5,058 nucleotides of DNA. Origin: an uncultured Porphyromonas sp. GTDB lineage: Bacteria > Bacteroidota > Bacteroidia > Bacteroidales > Porphyromonadaceae. Made by a program: the position numbers and the translations under genes. Below the pieces are notes generated by a model that was given only the letters and a program-made list of their open reading frames with translations, had not been told where the DNA came from and did not search any database. Of the stretch, positions 1 to 5,058 are shown one piece after another; the first letter of the stretch is position 1, and every line of letters begins with the position of its first letter. Where the stretch lies: contig URKO01000117.1 of the NCBI GenBank assembly GCA_900548415.1, positions 1 to 5,058 of the forward strand, written 5' to 3'.

Positions 1-2152
1 TCAGATCAGATGGAGAGAAGGTCCTCTCTTTCGAAGCTAACTGCTCTAGGTAGTGACGCACCTCCTCATCTTGCCCCGTGATCTGAGATACCGTCTCGTC
101 TCTCGCCTCCAGTGGGTCAGCATAAGCGGACTCTTGGGGCTTTAAGTTTGTCAAGTAGCGTATCTGATCCACATAGCGCGAAGGCTCCATCGAGGAGATG
201 CTCTTAGGACGAGTGTCTTGGAGTAGATAAACTTCCTTAGCGCCCTGTATGAGGCGATAGAAGTGGTAAGCATTGGTATCGTCTTCCGTACGGTAAGTGG
301 TCATACCGAAGGCTCTTCGTAGCATATCGGGGATCAGCGTCGTCGTATGGCTTGACTTAGGCAGATCGCCCTCCTGCACATTGAGCATGATCACATAGTC
401 AAAGGTGAGCGTACGGGTCTCCAAGAAGCCCATCACCTGCAAGCCCTCTAGCGGAGCACCCTCGAAGGGTATACTCCCCACAGCCAACAGCTGCTCCAAG
501 AGGTAGGCGACATGCATCGGTGTGTCTAGCAGATGCCGAACGCCACCGCGCGCTGTGAGCAGGTTAGACACCTGCGTGGCATAGCGGACTATCTGATCGA
601 GTGCCTCCGAGAGGATTACTTGATCTATCGGCTCCTCAGCAGCCTCGTCCTCCTCTTCTTCTTCAGGTGCTGACGAGCTCTCTTTGAGCAGCTCTAGCAG
701 TTGACCAACACGACCGAGTAGCTCTTTGCCAGTAAAGCTAGGTGTGAGTATCTCTAGGAGAGGCTGTCGTATCGCCTCATCAGCATCTTTCGTAAGATCC
801 TCGATGATCTCACGCAGCTCCGATGCTTTGATGGCATAGTGATGGAGAGCTATCTGCTCCATCAGGGTAGTCGTCTGCTCACCAAAGAGCTTGCGCGTCA
901 AGGGGGCTGCCAGCCAAAGTTGCAAGCGTGAGCAGGTGAGCTTGACACGAGTTAGCTCTCTATCCGAGGGACTAACGAGTCCGAAGATGTTTAGGTACCT
1001 ACGTATCCAGGTCGCCACGGAGGTGTACTGGAGGGGGTAGCCCATGGTCACGTTGAGCGATGTGCAGGTCGGCTGCTTGAGCGACTTCATCAGGGGGATG
1101 AGCGTCTTCTCATCGTTGAGGACGATCGCTATGCGTAGCTCTTCGAGTGCTTTAGGATCGCGATAGATAATCTCATCGATGAGACTGTTGACCACTTGTG
1201 GCTGGAGAATGGTCGAGTTGAGTGAGAGGAGATGGATCTCAGGCGAATAGTCACGGGGCTCTCCTCCGTCTATGACCTCGCCTCCGAGCAGATTGACGTT
1301 TTGCTCGATCGTACAGTAGAGATGATTTGTAAATTCGTCCGTAGCGTTTAGCGAGACCTTCTGCCAGTAGATCTGCACCTTGAGCGCATCCGCATCGGCT
1401 GTCTGTAACTTCTTGATGATCTTCTGCTCCGCTGACGTCAGGTTGTAAAGTCCCACGAAGGAGACCACGCTGACCTTCGAGCCACTATGACGACGTAGCT
1501 CTCTGAGTAGATCATCATCAGTAAAGTCTCGCTCCGCAACGAGCCTATAAGCTGCTGCTCGGTACGCCACGCCGAGCTCTGTCAAACGCGCATTAAATCG
1601 CTTATAAATCTCTCTCCAGACGACGGAGAAGTGGAGATACTCGGCGCCGTGCGCTTTTTTGAAAAAGTCTTTAGGCAGGGAGGTCCAAAACTTTTGGATT
1701 GCGTCTCGCTCCTCTTCTGTTAGGAACTCGTAGTCATCAAAAGCATCTAGCTCCTCGAGATTTCCCAAGAGCATCTCCACATGCGCCAGGGCTAGATCCA
1801 TATCTTGGAAGTCTCGCAGCATGCGCTCCGTCTGACTCAGGCGAAGCATCTGATCTGTCTCCGCCTTCGTCTCGCCCTGCTCTGCTAGATAAGCTGCGTA
1901 GACCTCATAGAGTATCGATATGAGTGCCGTGTTGTCTAGGATGATCCGCCCACTCATCTCCGTGATCCACTCGTCGATGGTGACTATGCGAGGCAGGATA
2001 GTGGTAGCATCGGCCAGTTGCGCAATGAGCTCACGCTGTAAGAATGTGCCAGCACGCTTCGTCGGCACCACCACCAGCTGCTCTCTCAGCGGTGTGCCAC
2101 TATTGCGCAGTCGCCAGACGACCTGCGAGAGGAAGTTGTCACTAGAGTCCAT
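1..2152 (-). CDS. AddB-like PD-(D/E)XK nuclease/helicase-fold protein, C-terminus outside window
   Basis: The first 717 residues of a large protein resembling AddB, a subunit of AddAB-type helicase-nucleases that process double-strand breaks. The frame is open from ATG 2152 to the left edge. An in-frame TAG at 2167-2165, only five codons upstream, fixes the start. The N-terminus has VVVPTKRAGTFLQREL (27-42), which matches the segment that follows Walker A in AddB. No GxxGxGK[ST] loop precedes it, so ATP hydrolysis by this chain is unlikely. Further family marks are IVTIDEW (56-62), LNVTMGYPL (366-374), MGFLETRTLTFDYVIMLNVQEGDLP (574-598, motif V-like) and FYRLIQGAKEVYLL (631-644, motif VI-like). 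The visible part ends in FSPSDL (712-717), the usual opening of the C-terminal PD-(D/E)XK domain (PF12705). The catalytic residues and any iron-sulfur cysteines therefore lie outside the window. A Glu-rich linker lies at 497-507. No AddA partner is present here; a stand-alone role cannot be excluded. Confidence 0.88.
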   Translation of the reverse strand, partial: MDSSDNFLSQVVWRLRNSGTPLREQLVVVPTKRAGTFLQRELIAQLADATTILPRIVTIDEWITEMSGRIILDNTALISILYEVYAAYLAEQGETKAETDQMLRLSQTERMLRDFQDMDLALAHVEMLLGNLEELDAFDDYEFLTEEERDAIQKFWTSLPKDFFKKAHGAEYLHFSVVWREIYKRFNARLTELGVAYRAAAYRLVAERDFTDDDLLRELRRHSGSKVSVVSFVGLYNLTSAEQKIIKKLQTADADALKVQIYWQKVSLNATDEFTNHLYCTIEQNVNLLGGEVIDGGEPRDYSPEIHLLSLNSTILQPQVVNSLIDEIIYRDPKALEELRIAIVLNDEKTLIPLMKSLKQPTCTSLNVTMGYPLQYTSVATWIRRYLNIFGLVSPSDRELTRVKLTCSRLQLWLAAPLTRKLFGEQTTTLMEQIALHHYAIKASELREIIEDLTKDADEAIRQPLLEILTPSFTGKELLGRVGQLLELLKESSSAPEEEEEDEAAEEPIDQVILSEALDQIVRYATQVSNLLTARGGVRHLLDTPMHVAYLLEQLLAVGSIPFEGAPLEGLQVMGFLETRTLTFDYVIMLNVQEGDLPKSSHTTTLIPDMLRRAFGMTTYRTEDDTNAYHFYRLIQGAKEVYLLQDTRPKSISSMEPSRYVDQIRYLTNLKPQESAYADPLEARDETVSQITGQDEEVRHYLEQLASKERTFSPSDL
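632..664 (-). other. Acidic low-complexity linker within the AddB-like gene
   Basis: This stretch encodes residues 497-507 of the AddB-like protein, EEEEEDEAAEE, nine of eleven acidic, preceded by SSSAP (492-496). The DNA is a run of GAA, GAG, GAC and GCT codons, so it is triplet-like and could change length by slippage. It probably forms a flexible, exposed linker ahead of the motif V/VI part of the helicase-like fold. A length comparison with relatives would show whether it is specific to this lineage. Confidence 0.6.
2142..2152 (-). promoter_or_regulatory. 11-base overlap, CPBP protease end with AddB-like start
   Basis: The ATG of the AddB-like gene (2152-2150) lies inside the last codons of the protease gene, whose TAG is at 2144-2142. 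The two frames differ. The upstream in-frame TAG at 2167-2165 leaves no room for an earlier start, and no purine-rich Shine-Dalgarno sequence is visible just before the ATG. Expression of the nuclease protein therefore probably depends on translation of the protease gene. This is an inference from position. Confidence 0.65.
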
Positions 2153-2831
2153 AGATACCCAAGACTAAAAGGTTATTACACATGTGTAGCGCGACCGATG
2201 GCCAGAGTGAACCCGTAGCCCAGCGCAGGTAACCCAGCAGGAGCGCAAGAAAGAAGATCGGCAGCATGCCCACGGGGTTGAGGTGCATCACGGCAAAAAG
2301 TAGTGCAGGAAGGAGGATAACGCTCCAGCGTGGAAAGCGTCTCAGCATCATCCACCCCATGAGAGCCCCTCGGAAGAATAGTTCCTCGACAATCGGCGTC
2401 AGCACCCCGACGATGAGGAGAGACCACCCTATATTCGACTCCTCGATGAGCGTCGTCTGCGCCTCCTCGACCATCTTGCTCCAGTTGCGTAGCCACGCAC
2501 CGCCCCACCCCTCTGGCCATACGGCGACGAGTGCTTCGTTGCCCCACGTGAGGAACATATAGATCGCTACCGCAAGGATGGTATAGAGGATACAGCGTGC
2601 AGGCTTTACCCCCTTTAAGTATTGCCTGAGCGGTTCGAGTGGCAGGGCTAGCAATTCACTCGGCTCCTGCGGGGCAGGCTGATGGTAGAGCCGTCGGTAG
2701 CCCCATAGGTAGGTCCATGTGGCAAGTAGCGCACTGCCTCCGAAGGCGATGCCCCCCACCCAGGAGACTGGGAGCAGTGGGTAAGCCAGCACAAAGAGGA
2801 TTAAAGAGTATAGGAGCAGTAAGACCAGCAT
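2142..2831 (-). CDS. CPBP (Abi/Rce1-type) intramembrane metalloprotease
   Basis: A 229-residue inner-membrane protein of the CPBP family, whose known members include the Rce1 CAAX protease and bacteriocin-immunity proteins. All three conserved motifs are present: EELFFR with E149, E150 and R154; FAVMH with F179 and H183; and HMCNN with H216 and N220. These residues form the expected active site, so the protein is probably an active peptidase. Hydrophobic segments lie at about 2-22, 24-44, 80-96, 137-163, 170-185, 188-203 and 208-228. A polar, probably soluble stretch at 48-78 and another at 103-133 separate them. The protein stops shortly after the third motif, so the C-terminus is short but the catalytic core is complete. 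Its ATG shares one base with the stop of the barrel gene (TGATG), and its end overlaps the next gene by 11 bases. The substrate is not known. An immunity role is possible for the family, but no bacteriocin gene is seen here. Confidence 0.92.
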   Translation of the reverse strand: MLVLLLLYSLILFVLAYPLLPVSWVGGIAFGGSALLATWTYLWGYRRLYHQPAPQEPSELLALPLEPLRQYLKGVKPARCILYTILAVAIYMFLTWGNEALVAVWPEGWGGAWLRNWSKMVEEAQTTLIEESNIGWSLLIVGVLTPIVEELFFRGALMGWMMLRRFPRWSVILLPALLFAVMHLNPVGMLPIFFLALLLGYLRWATGSLWPSVALHMCNNLLVLGIYGL

Positions 2832-2833
2832 CA
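2829..2833 (-). promoter_or_regulatory. TGATG stop/start overlap, barrel gene to CPBP protease
   Basis: Read on the minus strand, TGA (2833-2831) ends the barrel gene and ATG (2831-2829) starts the protease gene, sharing base 2831. Such overlaps usually mean that ribosomes ending the first gene restart on the second, which keeps the two products in step. No strong Shine-Dalgarno sequence is visible ahead of this ATG, which supports restart rather than independent loading. The coupling is inferred from the layout. Confidence 0.7.
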
Positions 2834-3508
2834 GCGCACCTTAAAGTAATAGCCCAGTCCCACCGTGACGCCCAGCTCGCCCGCACGGCCGTAGTCGTCG
2901 CGCACGGTCGTGGCAAAGATGTCGCTCAGGCCGTAGTAGAAGTGTCCGCTCAGTGTGATCCTATGACTCTGAGCTATGTCTAGGCTCATGACGGGACCGC
3001 CTTTGAGTCCCCACGAGAACTTGCTAAAGAGCGGATAGACATGTCGTCTCTTGACGACGGCTCGCGTCTCTTCGCTCGGCGTGGGGCTGCTCACATCTCG
3101 TATGATGTAGCCCACACTTGGTCCCACCTCTAGCCCCAGTTGAAAGTTGCCAAAGGGGTAGTAAAGGTGCGCCATCAGCGTCAAGTCTATGAAGTCCATA
3201 TCTCTTGAGAAGCTGTAAGCGATCGGCTTCGTATACTCCTCTCGCCATCCGCGCTGCTCGTAAGAGAGACGCATCGTCATGCCCGTATATTTCTGATTGG
3301 TCAGCAGCACCCCCACGTAGCCCATAGCGCCTAGGTGAGGCAGCATCTCGACGCGAGGTACCAGGTCGAGCATCGATCCACTCACACCACCACCTCCTCC
3401 TATGCGCACCTCTAGAGGCTTCAGCTGGGAGCGCTGAGCTTGTGCCGGGAGTACGGTGCAGAGGAGTGTGAGGAGCAGTCCGCTCCACCATTTCATCAAG
3501 CTTCGCAT
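2831..3508 (-). CDS. Outer-membrane beta-barrel protein, PorT-like family
   Basis: A 225-residue protein expected to form a small barrel in the outer membrane. Residues 1-24 are a signal peptide (basic MRSLMK start, hydrophobic 9-20, cut after PAQA, leaving Q25). The mature part alternates polar and nonpolar residues, as beta-strands do. Recognisable pieces are LSYEQRGW (81-88), MDFIDLTLMAHLYYPFG (104-120), GLEVGPSVGYII (125-136), WGLKGGPVMSLD (166-177) and a final strand GVTVGLGYYFKVR (213-225). The order of strands, the GPxxGY element and the length match the Bacteroidota OMP_b-brl_2 / PorT-like group. That group is very broad, so this does not mean the protein is PorT of type IX secretion. 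Five glycines in a row (37-41) follow the first strand. A second ATG at 3496 (M5) would also leave a workable signal peptide; 3508 is kept as the longer start. The gene begins 9 bases after the LysM gene ends and overlaps the next gene by one base. Confidence 0.82.
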   Translation of the reverse strand: MRSLMKWWSGLLLTLLCTVLPAQAQRSQLKPLEVRIGGGGGVSGSMLDLVPRVEMLPHLGAMGYVGVLLTNQKYTGMTMRLSYEQRGWREEYTKPIAYSFSRDMDFIDLTLMAHLYYPFGNFQLGLEVGPSVGYIIRDVSSPTPSEETRAVVKRRHVYPLFSKFSWGLKGGPVMSLDIAQSHRITLSGHFYYGLSDIFATTVRDDYGRAGELGVTVGLGYYFKVR

Positions 3509-3517
3509 AGTGCTGAT

Positions 3518-5041
3518 CTAATCTGCCAAAGGGATCTGCTGACGCTGCACTCCCCGTGGACTATAAGTGATGAAGAAGAGGTTCAAGTTCGTGTAGCCCC
3601 CTCTCCCAGAGCTACGTCCCGTAATGGCGGGAGCAAAGAGGAAGCCTGACTGCAGACCATCTTTTGGCAACTGATGCTGGTACTGCTGGAAGCCTCGTCC
3701 ATACGACGAGAGAGCCGATATAAAGTAGCGCACCACGTCGTACCCCAGCAAGGCATAGCTTGGATAGCCCTCCTCTATATCACGTCCGTACCAATGCTTG
3801 TAAGCCTCCCTGACTTGCTGACTCTCGGGTAGCTCCCGATCCCAGTAAAAGGTGGAGAAGATCGTAGCCCCCACCGCTTGCAGACGCTCATCCATATTCT
3901 TGCCATAGGTCTGCCACTGCGGATAGCCGAAGAGCTGATAGTCACTCGTCGAGAGCTGCGCATCACGCATCGCATCCAGTACAGCCGTAAGGTCCGCCTT
4001 CTTACTTGAGTTGAGCAGGATCACACACTTCTTACCACTCAAGCGAGGCCACTGTCCTATCGTTAGCTCTCGCAGAGAGCGACTTTGCATCGCTATGCCC
4101 GCCTCTCGGCAGGCCGTCTCGATCGCCTTAAATTTGTCCGCCTGATCGCCCTCGCCACAGCGCACGAGTAGTACCTCATAGCCGGCATAACGCTCTACAA
4201 AGGCACTTTGCAGTCTCTGCGTGACACGATACTGTGCGGGGTTGAGCTGGAAGAAGTGGTCGTACAGCTGCCCCTTGCCACTCTGCCATACGAAGGGCGA
4301 GAGGTAGACCGCCTGCTGATCCTTGGCGCGCTGTGCCAATAACTCCACGCTCTGCTCTGAGTCACCGCCGATGATCAGATCGTACCGCTCTCCCTCCTTG
4401 CTCTTGAGGAGCTGGGTGAGTGCTGAGGGATTGACGGCGGCATCGACCTGTAGATCAATGCTCACGCCCTGACGCTGCAACCGCTCGATACCTAGGAGCA
4501 CACCTTCGTAAAAGTGCAGATAGCGACTAGGCTGCCCACTCTCTCGCAGAGGAAGTATCAGAGCCACCCGCACCTGCTTTATCTGAGTACCATTCAGCGG
4601 GCTGGGAGCTTTCTCAACAACAGCATCTGCTGCTACGATGATCCGCTCCCCTACTGCGATCTGGGCATCATGCTTCTGCGGATTTAGCTCGAGAAGCTTG
4701 CTCACGGTCAAACCATACTTACGACTGATGCCGAAGAGCGTCTCGCCAGACTGCACCACGTGAATACCTGGCTCTGCCTGCACGACGGCAGGTGCCTCGA
4801 CATAGATTGTGTCAGGCTTGCGCTGGGGTATCAGGAGCGTCTGCCCCTCACGAATGCCCCACTGGCTGCCCTCGTTAAGGCGGTAAATATCCTCCTCAGA
4901 GACTCCGTAGCGCTTGGAGATTGAGTAGACCGTCTCCAGTTTCTTGACCACATGCCGCAGAGGTGCCTGTGCCATGAGCGTTGTCGTGACTAGAAGCAGG
5001 CTCACGGAGAGCAAGAGGAGACGCTGTAATATCTGTTTCAT
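3518..5041 (-). CDS. Secreted LysM protein with type I periplasmic-binding-protein-like domain
   Basis: A 507-residue protein, probably periplasmic or envelope-attached, that likely binds peptidoglycan. Residues 1-24/26 form a signal peptide: basic start (K2, R7), a Leu-rich core at 8-22, and a likely cut after A24 in LMAQA. LysM domain 1 spans about 29-72 and ends in LLIP; its usual GDT is changed to LET (35-37). LysM domain 2 spans about 93-136, with a canonical SGET at 98-101. A short linker leads to a domain from about 156 (VRVALILPL) to about 440 that resembles the type I periplasmic-binding fold of LivK-like proteins. The strand DLIIGGD (221-227) and the segment YLSPF (246-250) fit that fold. 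The C-terminal tail (about 465-500) is rich in Gly, Asn and aromatics. Related Bacteroidota proteins are often labelled amino-acid ABC transporter substrate-binding, but no permease or ATPase gene is present here, so transport is doubtful. It is the first gene of the cluster visible in this window. The ATG at 5041 places the signal peptide correctly. The domain calls are firm; the ligand is unknown. Confidence 0.9.
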   Translation of the reverse strand: MKQILQRLLLLSVSLLLVTTTLMAQAPLRHVVKKLETVYSISKRYGVSEEDIYRLNEGSQWGIREGQTLLIPQRKPDTIYVEAPAVVQAEPGIHVVQSGETLFGISRKYGLTVSKLLELNPQKHDAQIAVGERIIVAADAVVEKAPSPLNGTQIKQVRVALILPLRESGQPSRYLHFYEGVLLGIERLQRQGVSIDLQVDAAVNPSALTQLLKSKEGERYDLIIGGDSEQSVELLAQRAKDQQAVYLSPFVWQSGKGQLYDHFFQLNPAQYRVTQRLQSAFVERYAGYEVLLVRCGEGDQADKFKAIETACREAGIAMQSRSLRELTIGQWPRLSGKKCVILLNSSKKADLTAVLDAMRDAQLSTSDYQLFGYPQWQTYGKNMDERLQAVGATIFSTFYWDRELPESQQVREAYKHWYGRDIEEGYPSYALLGYDVVRYFISALSSYGRGFQQYQHQLPKDGLQSGFLFAPAITGRSSGRGGYTNLNLFFITYSPRGVQRQQIPLAD

Positions 5042-5058
5042 CGGTTTATCTCTCTTTT
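5042..5058 (-). promoter_or_regulatory. A-rich leader of the LysM gene with possible ribosome-binding site
   Basis: The 17 bases before the first ATG read AAAAGAGAGATAAACCG on the minus strand. AGAGAG at 5055-5050 lies 8 bases from the ATG and could act as a weak ribosome-binding site. A-rich leaders are common before Bacteroidota genes, which rely little on Shine-Dalgarno pairing. The promoter, if there is one here, lies beyond the right edge; whether the operon starts with this gene cannot be decided. Confidence 0.35.

Noticed and set aside
1699..2168. Two plus-strand open frames of 74 and 82 codons (1699-1923 and 1920-2168)
   Set aside because: They lie antisense to the AddB-like gene, whose family motifs are clear. 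Their products show no domain, signal or sensible composition.
2142..2831. CPBP protein as immunity protein of a bacteriocin or phage-defence cluster
   Set aside because: The family name Abi invites this, but there is no bacteriocin precursor, exporter, toxin or mobile element in the window. A housekeeping membrane protease is more economical.
2176..2983. Open frames opposite to or out of frame with the CPBP protease and barrel genes, on both strands
   Set aside because: They overlap the protease gene with its three catalytic motifs or the 3' end of the barrel gene. Their products are rich in Arg, Pro and His in the way typical of shadow frames.
3386..3400. Five glycine codons in a row (GGAGGAGGTGGTGGT) as a phase-variation repeat in the barrel gene
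   Set aside because: The units are triplets and mixed in sequence, so slippage would not shift the frame, and the run is short. A flexible glycine stretch is enough to explain it.
2831..3508. Naming the barrel protein PorT, a type IX secretion component
   Set aside because: The small-barrel family is large and varied. No other type IX secretion gene is nearby and no PorT-specific residue could be verified.
3024..3975. Further shadow frames at 3024-3491 (minus), 3440-3649 (plus) and 3775-3975 (minus)
   Set aside because: They sit inside or across the barrel and LysM genes in other frames and have no recognisable protein features.

Overview
The window looks like ordinary chromosomal DNA from a member of the Bacteroidota. 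Porphyromonas or a close relative is my best guess. The basis is the family set: a PorT-like outer-membrane barrel, a LysM protein joined to a periplasmic-binding-protein fold, and the Bacteroidota type of AddB-like nuclease with its VTMGYPL motif. Weak or absent Shine-Dalgarno sequences and moderately GC-rich coding DNA fit too. The genus is inferred and was not checked by any search.

All four genes lie on the minus strand and cover almost every base. Read from right to left they are: (1) 5041-3518, a secreted protein with two LysM domains and a type I periplasmic-binding-like domain; (2) 3508-2831, a small outer-membrane beta-barrel protein; (3) 2831-2142, a membrane protease of the CPBP (Abi/Rce1) family; (4) 2152 to beyond base 1, the first 717 residues of an AddB-like PD-(D/E)XK nuclease/helicase-fold protein. 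Gene 4 is cut by the window edge just where its nuclease domain begins.

The junctions are very tight: a 9-base gap, then a 1-base TGATG stop/start overlap, then an 11-base overlap. This points to one operon with translational coupling. There is no intergenic stretch long enough for a terminator or an ordinary promoter. The only leader visible is 17 bases before the first gene at the right edge. I see no RNA gene, mobile element, CRISPR array or integration site. The plus strand holds only antisense shadows.

The first three products belong to the cell envelope: a peptidoglycan-binding periplasmic protein, an outer-membrane barrel and an inner-membrane protease. The fourth is a DNA-repair type protein. 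The first three could work together in envelope maintenance, but nothing in the sequence proves it. I found no convincing sign of a previously undescribed system. The points worth a second look are the ligand and role of the LysM-PBP protein without a transporter, the missing Walker A in the AddB-like protein, and the coupling of the membrane protease to its neighbours.
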